From positions 310,001 to 374,000 of the forward strand of contig JANQAB010000003.1 in NCBI GenBank assembly GCA_024707265.1: a stretch of 64,000 nt of DNA. Reading direction: 5' to 3'. The translations under genes were made by a program, and so were the position numbers. The notes beneath the pieces are model-generated. The model ran no database searches. It was not told the DNA's origin and saw only the letters and a program-made list of their open reading frames with translations. The stretch is from Sporocytophaga sp. Lineage in GTDB: Bacteria > Bacteroidota > Bacteroidia > Cytophagales > Cytophagaceae. Below are positions 20,431-30,313 of this stretch, in pieces (position 1 is the first letter of the stretch; each line of letters begins with the position of its first letter).

Positions 20431-20460
20431 AAAAAAGGAACTTAATGTTTGTTCCTTTTT
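20431..20460 (-). terminator. Terminator of the metal efflux operon
   Basis: Inverted repeat AAAAAGGAAC / GTTCCTTTTT with a 9-base loop. Read leftwards it is followed by a long T-rich tract. It lies just beyond the czcB stop and ahead of the ALDH gene. Confidence 0.6.
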
Positions 20461-20562
20461 CTAAAATCATTTTTTGAAGCACAGGAAATATACAAACAGT
20501 TTGAGCAAGAGCAAGCATTTCTGATATATATATTGTGGCTTTTGCTCAAAATTGTTGCTCCT

Positions 20563-21756
20563 TTACTCCCCTTCCCCCTGCCTCATTTTGGCATAAAGGT
20601 AATATGCTCCTTTTTTTACAATCAATTTATTATTTAATAATTGGTTGGGATTCACTTCTGTATATCCCAAATCACTTACACCTGATTTAACTTCTTCCAT
20701 ACTAAAAATATAGATCTTTCCGTTTTCAATCTTCTTCTCTTCAGACAGTACAAAGATATATTCATTATCTCCCATTTTTATGACAGCATCCTCAGGCAAT
20801 GCATCCACGTCATTTGCTCCAACATCAATAAGGCCATGAACATAGATTCCTGGAACCAGGTCTATGTTACCAGTTATTTCAACATGTACAGGCAAAGCCC
20901 TTGATTGTTGATTAATCGTCTTACCTACAGAGAACACATTACCCTCAATATTCTTTTCACTACCAGATGGTAGAGAGAACAAAACTTTTTGTCCAGGTTT
21001 TACTTTATACCAATCCTTTTCAAAAACATTTAGTTGTACATGAAGATGACTATTGTCTACTATCTCAAAGAGTTGAATAGCAGGCTGAACAAAGCTTCCT
21101 ATATTGACATTAATTTCTGTTATAAATCCATCAATAGGAGATCTGACAGAAACTGATGAAGCTATAATTCCATTATTCAGATTTGTAATGGATATATTTA
21201 ACTTATCTAACTGATCTTTTAAAGAAGCTAGCCTGCTTTTCTCTGCCTTATAGTTGGCTTCTGCCTGCTGAAATACTTTTCCTGCCGAAACATTTTCATT
21301 ATAAAGCTCTTTCTGACGTTCATATTCCTTTTCAAGAAAAGTCATATTATCTTTAGCTTTAAGATATTCCTCCTGGATCCTTGTAAAATCAAGATGTTCA
21401 AGCACAGCTAGAGTTTGTCCTTTTTTTACATACTTACCTTGAATAACATTTACAGACTTCACAATACCTCCGATAAAGGTTGAAACAAAAGCTCTCTTTT
21501 GAGGCGGTAGCTCCAGATAACCGTTTGCTTTTACCACACTTTTAAGGTTCCTTTTATCAAAACCTCCAAGCTCAATACCAGCTGTGACAAATTGATCTTC
21601 AGACAACTCTATCACTTTCAATCCTTCATCACTCTTTGTTGTATCGGCAACAGTAGCCCCTTTAATAGATTCTGATGAGATTTCTTCTTTTTTAAAATTA
21701 CATAGTGTAAAAAGAAAAAGAGAAACTATAAACAAAATTATATTATAAACTTTCAT
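20563..21756 (-). CDS. czcB: Efflux RND periplasmic adaptor (CzcB/CusB-type), lipoprotein
   Basis: A 397-residue membrane-fusion protein. The N-terminus (ILFIVSLFLFTLCN) looks like a lipoprotein signal with Cys 19. A split biotinyl-lipoyl-like hairpin follows (KSVNVIQGKYVKKGQTLAVL ... VRSPIDGFI) with a coiled-coil helical hairpin between, then beta-barrel and membrane-proximal parts (KPGQKVLFSLPSG, LVPGIYVHGLIDV). It bridges the inner-membrane pump and outer-membrane channel. It starts 3 bases after the pump stop, so the two are translationally close. Confidence 0.9.
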   Translation of the reverse strand: MKVYNIILFIVSLFLFTLCNFKKEEISSESIKGATVADTTKSDEGLKVIELSEDQFVTAGIELGGFDKRNLKSVVKANGYLELPPQKRAFVSTFIGGIVKSVNVIQGKYVKKGQTLAVLEHLDFTRIQEEYLKAKDNMTFLEKEYERQKELYNENVSAGKVFQQAEANYKAEKSRLASLKDQLDKLNISITNLNNGIIASSVSVRSPIDGFITEINVNIGSFVQPAIQLFEIVDNSHLHVQLNVFEKDWYKVKPGQKVLFSLPSGSEKNIEGNVFSVGKTINQQSRALPVHVEITGNIDLVPGIYVHGLIDVGANDVDALPEDAVIKMGDNEYIFVLSEEKKIENGKIYIFSMEEVKSGVSDLGYTEVNPNQLLNNKLIVKKGAYYLYAKMRQGEGE

Positions 21757-21758
21757 GA

Positions 21759-24700
21759 TTAATTTCCTCCTGCTATATAGTCGATGGCAATGACAGTTTG
21801 ATTGTAATTATTGATTGTGTCCAGATATCCGGATTTTATAGATAAAGCTCGGCTTAAGCCCTGCAGATATTCCACATATCCCATCTGGCCGGCTCTGAAA
21901 GCCTTTTGCGAATTAATAATAATAAGATCGGCCTGTTTCAGACCAATTGATTCGTAATAGCCGAGACTGCTGATATTCTTTGTATACTGTTGCATAAGCA
22001 TGGCATATTCTCCCTCAAGGTTTTTAGAATTGTATTCAAGCAAGCTTTCGGTTACTTTCTGATTCAACTTTGCATTAGCGATTTTTGCCTGATAAGGTCT
22101 AAAAACAACAGGGACTGAAACTCCCGCCATTACCCCCTGAAATCTGTATCCGGATCCAAAGTATCGTTCTGTCCCATTTATATTCTGCATTCCCTGCAAA
22201 GTCTGATTAAAATATCCAAAATTGAAATCAGGCAGGAACCTCGCCCTTTCAACTCCTACAAAAGCTTTACTCACTTTCAATTGCTGACGCATATAACGAA
22301 GCAAAGGATTAGCGTGAACAGAGGCTGTATCCGCCGAAACAGAAAGCATTAACTTTCCAAATTTTTCAGCTGTTATGATACTATCCGAAACATTCAGATA
22401 AACTTTCAACTGCTTTTGATAAATCTGCATATCAGCCTGATTTTTCAAAATCAGATTCCTGAATTCAGCTACCTGCGCCTCAGCCGTAATCTTTTCAAGG
22501 TAAGTAGATTCACCAGCTTTAAACCGAAGATCTGCTGCTTTCATAAATTCATTATAGATACTATCTTCATAATTCAGAAGCTCATGCCTTGATTCAAAAT
22601 AGAGCAGATTATAATAGGCACTTCTAACATTTTTCTTTAAATCATTACCTGTGACATCAACCTTAACTTCTGAAGCCTTTATCTGCTCTCTGTAATAATG
22701 ATTCTGACTTGTATAAAATGTGGGGAAAGCTATAGATTGATTAATAGTAATGTTATTGTCATTATTAAGACTATTAAACTGACCATACATAAGACTGACA
22801 TTGGTCTTAGGTATATCCAGGTAAGTTTTCTTCAAGGCTTCCTGAGCCTGTATTTCATATCTTGCTGCTGACATTGAAGGATTGTTCTGAAGAGCTATAT
22901 TAAATGCTTCTTCAGATGTTAATGCCTTCCCCTGAATCTGTCCATAACCGGAAGACATAAAACCCAGAATAAACAATGGCATCAATAACAACGCTTTATT
23001 CATTCCTGCCTTATTATTTTCATTTTCATTCTTATAAAATAGAGTATAAAGGACAGGCAATACCACTAAGGTGAGTAAAGTTGCCGATATCAGGCCTCCT
23101 ATTACTACTGTCGCCAAAGGTTTTTGTACCTCAGCTCCGGAAGTATTTGATAATGCCATTGGCAAAAATCCCATCGAAGCTACAGACGCTGTCATAATCA
23201 CAGGCCTTAACCTCATTTCAGTACCTTTCAAAACTCTTTCCTGAACATTTACAATACCTTCCGCTTTTAGCTGATTAAAATAACTGATCAGTACCATACC
23301 ATTTAACACTGCCACACCAAATAAAGCTATAAAACCCACACCTGCTGATATACTAAAAGGCATATCTCTTAACAACAATGCCAAAATACCCCCGATTGCA
23401 GAGAAAGGTATTGCTGTAAAAATCAACATGGTTTCCTTTAGTGATTTGAAAGTAAAAAACAGAATAATTAAAATAAGTCCTAGTGCAACAGGAACAGCCA
23501 GTGAAAGTCTTTGCTTGGCTTCAACAAGATTCTCAAACTGCCCGCCATAAGTGATAAAATATCCTGCGGGAAGTCTAAGTTTCGAATCCAGCTTACTGCT
23601 TATTTCCTGAACCATAGATTCCACATCACGATCACGAACATTGACACCTATCACTATTCGTCTTTTAGTATCTTCTCTTGATATCTGAATAGGTCCTTCA
23701 GAATATTCGATATCTGCAACCTCTGTAATCGGAATTTGCATGCCTGAAGGTAAAACCACAAACATTCCTTTAACATCTTTTATATCTTTTCTGAAAGGTT
23801 CCTGTAAACGTACTACAAGATCGAATCTCCGTTCACCTTCAAAAACCTGTCCCGCAATAGCGCCGGCAAAAGATGTCCTGATCACGTCATTTACATCAGA
23901 AATGGCAAGACCATACTGAGCAATCTTACCACGTTTGTATTTCACGGTGATCTGAGGAAGTCCCGTTACAGGTTCAACATAAATATCAGAAACACCTTTA
24001 ATATCTTTAATAAGGTTTGCTACCTGATTCGCCTGTGATGCAAGCACCTCCATATCTTCCCCGAAAATCTTTATGGCCAGGTCCTGCTTAGCCCCTGTCA
24101 TGAGCTCATTAAATCTCATTTGAATAGGTTGCTGAAATCCAAAGTTAACTCCCGGAAGTTGTTCCAATTCCTTAGACATCTTTTCTGCAAGCTCTTCCCG
24201 CGTTTCGGCGGAAGTCCATTCATCCTTATCTTTCAGTATAATCATAAGATCACATGCTTCCATAGGCATAGGATCTGTCGGTATTTCAGCAGTACCAATT
24301 TTCCCAACAGTCATTTTTACTTCAGGAAATTTCTTCAAAAGAATATCTGAAGCTTTTAATGAAGTTTCAATCGTTTGAGAAATTGAGCTTCCAGGCAAAA
24401 GCCTTGTCTCTACTGCAAAATCTCCCTCATCCAGAGTTGGCAGAAATTCACCACCCATATTTATAAAGATCAGAATACTCACTCCGAGTAATACCACCGC
24501 AATACTTACAACAAGAGCTTTTGCTTTTAGTGCAGTTTTAATAACAGGCAAATAAGCCTTATGCAGCGCTTCCATAATTCTGTCTGAGAAGTTTTTGTGC
24601 TGAGAAATCTTTTTGCTCAGAAACAAGGAACTCATCATTGGTACATAAGTAACACAAAGAATGAGCGCTCCAAGAATAGCAAATGAAACGGCCTGTGCCA

Positions 24701-26132
24701 TTGGCCTGAACATTTTCCCTTCTATGCCCACCAGCGCCAGGATTGGAAGATAAACAATAAGGATAATAATCTGGCCAAATGCTGCTGAGTTCATCATTTT
24801 GGTAGCAGAGCCATAAATTTCTTCATTCATCTCATCCTGAGTAAGTCTTCTGTTCAGAGATGGATGTTTTAAAACAAGGTTATGAATTACACTTTCTACA
24901 ATGATTACCGCACCATCTACAACAAGACCAAAGTCAATAGCGCCAAGGCTCATAAGATTACCAGACACACCAAAGAGGTACATTAGACTTATCGCAAAAA
25001 GCATTGAGAGAGGGATTACCGAAGCCACAATCAATCCTGCTCTTAAATTTCCCAGAAAAATAACCAGAACAAATATGACTATTAAGGCCCCTTCGATAAG
25101 ATTCTTTGAAACTGTTTTTATAGCACGGTCAACGAGATCGGACCTGTCGAGAAAGGGGACAATCTCAACGCCTACAGGAAGTGTTTGGGATATCTTCGTT
25201 ATTCGTTCTTTTACATTTCCGACTACTTCAGCAGAATTTTCTCCTTTAAGCATAAGTACTATTGCGCCTACAACTTCCCCTTCACCATTGTAGGTCATAG
25301 CACCATACCTGTTGGAATAACCCAACCCCACCTCAGCTACATCCCTCATTAATACAGGGATTCCATTAACGTTTTTAACAACTATTTCATCAATATCTGT
25401 TGTATCCTCAATAAGGCCAATCCCTCTTATAAAATATGCAGTTGGTTTTTTATCAATATATGCTCCGCCAGTATTCTGGTTATTTAACTGAAGTGCTTTG
25501 AAAATCTCCGAAATTGTTACATTCATTCCTCGTAGTTTTTCAGGATTTATTGCTACTTCATATTGCTTCACGAAACCACCAAAAGAGCTGACTTCTGCTA
25601 CTCCTTTGGTACCCAGCAATTGTCTTTTCACGATCCAGTCCTGTATGGTTCTGAGATCCATAGCAGAGTATTTATTCTCATATCCTGGTTTGGCCCGCAC
25701 TATATATTGATATATCTCACCTAACCCAGTGGTGACGGGAGCCATTTCCGGATTACCCAGTCCCTGAGGAATTTCTTGCTGAGCCATAGCAATCCTTTCA
25801 CCCACCATCTGACGGGCTTCAAGCATTTTTACTTCATCTTTAAAAACTATGGTAATTACAGAAAGCCCGAATCTTGATACAGAGCGGATTTCAATAACAC
25901 CTGGTATAGTTGCCATTTGCAGTTCTACCGGGTAAGTAATAAAACGCTCTACTTCTTCCGCAGCCAACGTAGGTGAAAATGTTATGACCTGTACCTGGTT
26001 ATTGGTAATATCAGGTACAGCATCTATCGGAAGGTTTTTAAGGGAATATCCTCCAAAAACCAATAAAATGGCTATAAAAACTCCGACAATCAATTTATTC
26101 TGAATACTAAATCGAATGATCTTATTAATCAT
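21759..26132 (-). CDS. czcA: CzcA/CusA heavy-metal RND pump fused to TolC-like outer-membrane factor
   Basis: A 1457-residue protein with two modules. Residues 1 to about 1040 are an HME-RND proton/metal antiporter: PIDAVPDITNNQVQVITFSP, two periplasmic porter regions, 12 membrane helices, GEFLPTLDEGDF, and LGAIDFGLVVDGAVIIVE in helix 4. Residues from Met1044 (codon at 23003) begin a second signal-like segment ending SSGYGQ. It is followed by an outer-membrane efflux protein domain (EEAFNIALQNNPSMSAARYE, then long helices, ending YLDTINNYNQTVIAIDY). The reading frame is continuous, so this is a true fusion. It probably exports Zn, Co, Cd, Cu or Ag from the periplasm. Confidence 0.92.
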   Translation of the reverse strand: MINKIIRFSIQNKLIVGVFIAILLVFGGYSLKNLPIDAVPDITNNQVQVITFSPTLAAEEVERFITYPVELQMATIPGVIEIRSVSRFGLSVITIVFKDEVKMLEARQMVGERIAMAQQEIPQGLGNPEMAPVTTGLGEIYQYIVRAKPGYENKYSAMDLRTIQDWIVKRQLLGTKGVAEVSSFGGFVKQYEVAINPEKLRGMNVTISEIFKALQLNNQNTGGAYIDKKPTAYFIRGIGLIEDTTDIDEIVVKNVNGIPVLMRDVAEVGLGYSNRYGAMTYNGEGEVVGAIVLMLKGENSAEVVGNVKERITKISQTLPVGVEIVPFLDRSDLVDRAIKTVSKNLIEGALIVIFVLVIFLGNLRAGLIVASVIPLSMLFAISLMYLFGVSGNLMSLGAIDFGLVVDGAVIIVESVIHNLVLKHPSLNRRLTQDEMNEEIYGSATKMMNSAAFGQIIILIVYLPILALVGIEGKMFRPMAQAVSFAILGALILCVTYVPMMSSLFLSKKISQHKNFSDRIMEALHKAYLPVIKTALKAKALVVSIAVVLLGVSILIFINMGGEFLPTLDEGDFAVETRLLPGSSISQTIETSLKASDILLKKFPEVKMTVGKIGTAEIPTDPMPMEACDLMIILKDKDEWTSAETREELAEKMSKELEQLPGVNFGFQQPIQMRFNELMTGAKQDLAIKIFGEDMEVLASQANQVANLIKDIKGVSDIYVEPVTGLPQITVKYKRGKIAQYGLAISDVNDVIRTSFAGAIAGQVFEGERRFDLVVRLQEPFRKDIKDVKGMFVVLPSGMQIPITEVADIEYSEGPIQISREDTKRRIVIGVNVRDRDVESMVQEISSKLDSKLRLPAGYFITYGGQFENLVEAKQRLSLAVPVALGLILIILFFTFKSLKETMLIFTAIPFSAIGGILALLLRDMPFSISAGVGFIALFGVAVLNGMVLISYFNQLKAEGIVNVQERVLKGTEMRLRPVIMTASVASMGFLPMALSNTSGAEVQKPLATVVIGGLISATLLTLVVLPVLYTLFYKNENENNKAGMNKALLLMPLFILGFMSSGYGQIQGKALTSEEAFNIALQNNPSMSAARYEIQAQEALKKTYLDIPKTNVSLMYGQFNSLNNDNNITINQSIAFPTFYTSQNHYYREQIKASEVKVDVTGNDLKKNVRSAYYNLLYFESRHELLNYEDSIYNEFMKAADLRFKAGESTYLEKITAEAQVAEFRNLILKNQADMQIYQKQLKVYLNVSDSIITAEKFGKLMLSVSADTASVHANPLLRYMRQQLKVSKAFVGVERARFLPDFNFGYFNQTLQGMQNINGTERYFGSGYRFQGVMAGVSVPVVFRPYQAKIANAKLNQKVTESLLEYNSKNLEGEYAMLMQQYTKNISSLGYYESIGLKQADLIIINSQKAFRAGQMGYVEYLQGLSRALSIKSGYLDTINNYNQTVIAIDYIAGGN

Positions 26133-26222
26133 AATAATCTATTACTTAATGAAATAAAAGCATACCATCACCGCCTGATTCCGGGTGACAGAAGCAACAA
26201 AATTTAATAAGGAAGAAAAGGA

Positions 26223-26600
26223 TTAAACCTTGGGTGGTTTAAAAGAAGAAAGTGTTATTTCTAAAAAATAATTGCTTTTATAAAGAGAGTAATAGAAGAT
26301 TTCCTTTTTGAAGATCCGGAAGTTCATTTCAAAAGGAATGGTAATTGTGAAAGTTAATGGAGGATAATTGTGATGGTAAAATGGTAAATCCGGATTATTG
26401 GCATCATGTGCATGACTGCTTCCATAATGCATTTTCAGAAAATCCACAAAACTGAAATCACCAGAGGCAGCCTTCTTGTGCTCCAGATAATGGCTTATCA
26501 GAGAGGGCACTTTAAAAACTTCCTCCATATCGTTGCAAAACAATCCACCCAGGAAAAGGAGCATTGCCATCGCTATGGATATAAATGATTTCATTACCAT
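26223..26600 (-). CDS. Small exported protein in metal efflux cluster
   Basis: A 125-residue protein with an N-terminal hydrophobic segment (FISIAMAMLLFLGGLF). The middle carries scattered His residues (HYGSSHAHDANN, YHHNYPP) and the tail ends SSFKPPKV. Small proteins with His patches and a Pro-Pro tail often precede CzcBA-type genes in Bacteroidota. I know no established function. It starts the pump-proximal part of the operon, 91 bases before czcA. Metal binding is inference. Confidence 0.65.
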   Translation of the reverse strand: MVMKSFISIAMAMLLFLGGLFCNDMEEVFKVPSLISHYLEHKKAASGDFSFVDFLKMHYGSSHAHDANNPDLPFYHHNYPPLTFTITIPFEMNFRIFKKEIFYYSLYKSNYFLEITLSSFKPPKV

Positions 26601-26711
26601 AAAAATAAGATATTTTTTTTAATACTCAGGAAATCATTTTTATAACTATTTAGAACATTTAGGTTCTTATTTACTCAATTAACTTATAACCAAATTTTAA
26701 GAAAAATATTA

Positions 26712-26748
26712 TACAAAAGGCTCATCGCTTTAGCGAAGAGCCTTTTGT
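26712..26748. terminator. Strong hairpin terminator
   Basis: ACAAAAGGCTC ... GAGCCTTTTGT, with additional complementarity CGCTT/AAGCG inside. Read leftwards it ends in TTTTG and a T-rich tract. It follows the lipoprotein gene at 26773 and separates the TonB receptor unit from the czc genes. Confidence 0.7.
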
Positions 26749-26772
26749 TACCAAAATATCAAATACAGAATA

Positions 26773-27345
26773 TTATTCAATTTCAACAATAAAGTTTACA
26801 TCCACATCTGTTGAACCAAGCAGTTCGTTTCCATTTCCTGATTTAGGCTTTACTTCTCCCTGGTGCTTTAATTTAATATTAAGACTTCCGGTACTTGCCT
26901 CTCCTGTTTTGAAAATGTTATTAAGGCCTATAGGAACTCCATTATCATCCGCATCGTCATATAAAACAGTTAGGTTTGCGTTCCGAACTTTAAAGAAGAA
27001 CTGATGTTCATTGCCTTCTTTTCTCACCTCTTCGGAAAGAGTATCTGCAGGAGTTTTGGTTTCATCCAGTAAAAATATCTCTGCTGAATAGGTTGTATTT
27101 GCTTTCAAATTCATTGGCTCTACAAACGGCGAAAGTGAAGTTCTATGTCCAGGCATTTGTCTGAAAGTAACCTTGATCTGGTCTGCAGGGTTTGCTGTAT
27201 CTGTAAGAAGTACCTGTAATGTAGTAATTAATTCATTTTCATTAGGATTTTCAGGATTGGCCACATTGGCATCATCTTTTTTACAAGCTGAAAAAGATAA
27301 TAAAACTCCCAGAAACAGTAGAATTGTAAGATTATTAATGTTCAT
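26773..27345 (-). CDS. Lipoprotein partner of TonB-dependent receptor
   Basis: A 190-residue protein with a lipobox (GVLLSFSACKK, Cys 21). It is rich in beta strands and Asp (YDDADDNGVP), with NNIFKTGEASTGSLNIKLKH near the end. Similar lipoproteins are found beside metal-related TonB receptors in Bacteroidota and are sometimes called type-1 periplasmic-binding-fold proteins. I cannot confirm that fold here. It follows the receptor by 20 bases and is surely co-transcribed. A role in substrate capture at the outer membrane is inferred. Confidence 0.7.
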   Translation of the reverse strand: MNINNLTILLFLGVLLSFSACKKDDANVANPENPNENELITTLQVLLTDTANPADQIKVTFRQMPGHRTSLSPFVEPMNLKANTTYSAEIFLLDETKTPADTLSEEVRKEGNEHQFFFKVRNANLTVLYDDADDNGVPIGLNNIFKTGEASTGSLNIKLKHQGEVKPKSGNGNELLGSTDVDVNFIVEIE

Positions 27346-27365
27346 AAATTTTAAAGGTTTAGAAA

Positions 27366-29726
27366 TTATTTTTTAGATAAATCAAAAGGGACTTTTAACC
27401 TGACCACAAAATTTCTTCCGGGTTCGTCAGTAAAGTATCTGAAAGCATCCAGATAATCCCTGTACTTTTTGTTAAGAAGATTATAAACAGTAAATGTAAA
27501 ATTAAGCTCCTGCTTACCTGCCATTACTCCAAAGCCAGTCTCTAAAGACCATAAAACATATCCTTTCGGAGCTGCCTTAAGATCCTGCCCTGAAGGAATA
27601 TTTTTTTTCTGAAGCACTATAGTATTCCCTACTTTGAAATAAGCTTCTTTTAGGGATGGAATAAAATTAAATGAATACTTCAAACCATTTTCCATATTAG
27701 CAGGAGGTGTCAGGATGATATGTTCCTTAGCTTTAGTATTATAAGCTCTCAGTAAAGACAGCCTTGTGCTGAATATAAAATGTTTGCTTATTGAATCATT
27801 AAAAGTTAAATCAAGCCCTGTAAACATAGCGTCTGTCTGGACATATTTGAAGACAGGAAAAGTTCCTCTTATCCCTGGTTCATAATCAGGAACGTAATTG
27901 CCGGAACTGTCAAGCACAAGCTCCGGGACCAGGTATATGTAATCCTTTATAAAATTATTATAAAGACTAACTTCTCCATAAATTCTCTTAAACTTATAAT
28001 CAACAGTTAGAGAAGTATTATATGCATACTCTGAATTAAGGCTCCTATCACCCTTTTCAATTCTGGCAATACCGTGATGCAGGCCCTCGCTGAATAGTTC
28101 GTTAACTGCAGGTGGCCTGAAACATGTACCTATATTTAATTTCACCTTCAGATGTTCGTTAACTTTTTTAACTGCACCTATTGTACCTGAGAGATTAGAA
28201 AATACAAATGAAGGAGAAATAATAACTCCATCTTCATATTTATAAATACGCATCCATTTATAATCATAGCGTAGACCTCCTTCTATCTCAAGATTTTCAA
28301 TCTTTCTTCTTTCTGTAAGAAAAATACCTCCGGCATAACTTCTGAAATTAGGAATAAAAGATCTGCTTACCGTATTGGACTGCTGTATAAAACTAAGCCC
28401 CCAGGTACCTGAATACTTTTTAAAATAATTCTGATTCAGATATAGAGTTCCGGTATACGTCGTTATTTTAAATCTTGAATCGGGACCATTTTTAAACTGA
28501 TCCTTAAAAGGTCTATGCTTATCATATTCAGACCTGTCATTGAATTGTCGGGCAAGTATCAACTCCAGACTACTTTTGTTATGAAATTTCCGAAAAGCAT
28601 GCAACCGTCCAAGTTCATGATAAATCTTTTGATATGGCCTGTCTACAGCATAGCTAAAACCTGAAGTTTCAAGAGGAACGGGACTTTCAATAGCCCTTAT
28701 ACGGTCCTCTCGACTTCCAATGTGTGAAGCTGAAAGTATTCCTATCTTCGAATTAAACTGACTATAGAATACGTCAACACCCCATTCTTCCCTTTTATAA
28801 CCTGCAGCCCAGGAGAAATTCTGTTCTCTGAAGGCTGTGTTTTTCATGTAGTAATCAGGAGTTTTTGAATTACCTGCCTGCTTCAACGTCCCCTGTAGTC
28901 TGAAGCTTAAACCTTTGATCTGCTTCACGCTATAATCAATAATACCCGAAACAACACCTTGCCGGTTATTAGAGAAACCGGCGAGATTCAGTTCACCTCC
29001 TACCCCGCTTTTTATTCGGAGAGGTCTGGGTTCAACAAGTATAACTCCTCCGATTGCATCAGAACCATATAAAACGCCGGATGCTCCTTTAACAACTTTA
29101 ATCTTATCAGCTATAAAGGGATCTATCTCAGGAGCATGCTCGGAGCCCCATTGTTGCCCCTCCTGTCTTACACCGTTGTTAAGGATCAGTACTCTGTTTC
29201 CATACATACCCTGAATAACAGGTTTGAAAATAGAAGGACCGGTCTGCAATGTATTAACACCTGCTATACCTTTAAGAGATTCACCCAGAGAAAAACCTCT
29301 CGTTCTGTCAAGGTCCCTTCCCGCAATTTCCTGAACGCTCTGACTGCTTTCATAAACAGGCTTTGAAGATGTTACTATAATAGATTCCAGCAAGCATGAG
29401 TCTGAATGAAGAATAAAAGTTTTATAAAGATTCTCATTTAAGTCCAGCGTTTGAACAATGGTTTTATAACCAAGGAAAGTAACAGTGATATTATACTTTC
29501 CCTTACAAAGGTTGGTAAAATGGAAATGACCGGACTCATCAGAAACAGTTCCTGTTCCGCTATCAATCACAACTGTAGCACCAGGCAAAATGGTATTGGT
29601 TTCCCCGTCTTTAACATCCCCCTCAAGCCTGAACCGGCAGGTATTCGAAATAGCTGAATCTCCCTGGGCATAGGCTATTGAGGAAAACAATAAAAGACCA
29701 AATACCAAAAGTATCTGTACTTTCAT
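27366..29726 (-). CDS. TonB-dependent outer-membrane receptor
   Basis: About 786 residues when started at ATG 29726, which opens the signal peptide MKVQILLVFGLLLFSSIAYA. The frame extends upstream but with no good start. In order: a carboxypeptidase-like regulatory domain (LPGATVVIDSGTGTVSDESG), the plug (SLKGIAGVNTLQTG, ASGVLYGSDAIGGVILVEPR) and a 22-strand-type barrel ending in the conserved tail GRNFVVRLKVPFDLSKK. It imports a ligand using TonB energy. Its position with small His-rich proteins and Czc genes suggests a metal or metallophore. Confidence 0.9.
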   Translation of the reverse strand: MKVQILLVFGLLLFSSIAYAQGDSAISNTCRFRLEGDVKDGETNTILPGATVVIDSGTGTVSDESGHFHFTNLCKGKYNITVTFLGYKTIVQTLDLNENLYKTFILHSDSCLLESIIVTSSKPVYESSQSVQEIAGRDLDRTRGFSLGESLKGIAGVNTLQTGPSIFKPVIQGMYGNRVLILNNGVRQEGQQWGSEHAPEIDPFIADKIKVVKGASGVLYGSDAIGGVILVEPRPLRIKSGVGGELNLAGFSNNRQGVVSGIIDYSVKQIKGLSFRLQGTLKQAGNSKTPDYYMKNTAFREQNFSWAAGYKREEWGVDVFYSQFNSKIGILSASHIGSREDRIRAIESPVPLETSGFSYAVDRPYQKIYHELGRLHAFRKFHNKSSLELILARQFNDRSEYDKHRPFKDQFKNGPDSRFKITTYTGTLYLNQNYFKKYSGTWGLSFIQQSNTVSRSFIPNFRSYAGGIFLTERRKIENLEIEGGLRYDYKWMRIYKYEDGVIISPSFVFSNLSGTIGAVKKVNEHLKVKLNIGTCFRPPAVNELFSEGLHHGIARIEKGDRSLNSEYAYNTSLTVDYKFKRIYGEVSLYNNFIKDYIYLVPELVLDSSGNYVPDYEPGIRGTFPVFKYVQTDAMFTGLDLTFNDSISKHFIFSTRLSLLRAYNTKAKEHIILTPPANMENGLKYSFNFIPSLKEAYFKVGNTIVLQKKNIPSGQDLKAAPKGYVLWSLETGFGVMAGKQELNFTFTVYNLLNKKYRDYLDAFRYFTDEPGRNFVVRLKVPFDLSKK

Positions 29727-29802
29727 TTTCCTTAATGAATAATAAAATAGTGAAACTAAAAGGAATAAATACCCATAGACAAGGTATTCAAGATAAAAAC
29801 AA

Positions 29803-30126
29803 TCAGCAGACAGGAGGAGCTCTGCCTGATTTGAAAAAATTAATCTTATTAAAGATCCCAACAATAAAGTCAACCTTTATATCAAAGTACTTATGCAGGA
29901 ATGATAAAGAATGAATATCCTGATAAAAGACATCATGATAAAGATCAATCGAACAGACTTTGCATTTTTCCGTTGAACCTTCAATGCTAAGTTCCTTGGA
30001 GGAACTTTCATTATGATGATGGAAATAATTAACTGCTACCTGAGTAAACAATATGCTTACCAGGATTAATAGAGGAAGAACTTTATGTTTAAGAAATTTT
30101 TCCAAGCAGTCAGGAGTAGATAACAA
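29803..30126 (-). CDS. Small membrane/exported protein, His and Cys motifs
   Basis: About 107 residues or less. The first codon in the frame is TTG 30126 and the true start is uncertain. One hydrophobic helix (VLPLLILVSILFTQVAV) is followed by FHHHNESS and CKVCSIDLYHD, with a tail RAPPVC. His triplet plus CxxC suggests transition-metal binding. Similar small proteins commonly precede TonB receptor genes in this phylum. It lies 77 bases before the receptor start. Function is inference. Confidence 0.6.
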   Translation of the reverse strand: MLSTPDCLEKFLKHKVLPLLILVSILFTQVAVNYFHHHNESSSKELSIEGSTEKCKVCSIDLYHDVFYQDIHSLSFLHKYFDIKVDFIVGIFNKINFFKSGRAPPVC

Positions 30127-30313
30127 TACAAATATATACTAATAAACTTCACCATACAATTATTAAAAACATTAAAACGCTGTTAAAAATATTCATCTGA
30201 AAATACTGATAATAAGGACACTCAGAATTTTTTCATTCATTCTATGGCCATTTTCTGTTCTGACATGTTATTAATCTAGACTCCCGGAAGAACGGAGGAA
30301 GTTTTTTTACGGT

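Noticed and set aside
21759..26132. CzcA-TolC fusion as an artefact of a missing stop
   Set aside because: The frame runs through without interruption, and the same fusion is known in Bacteroidota.
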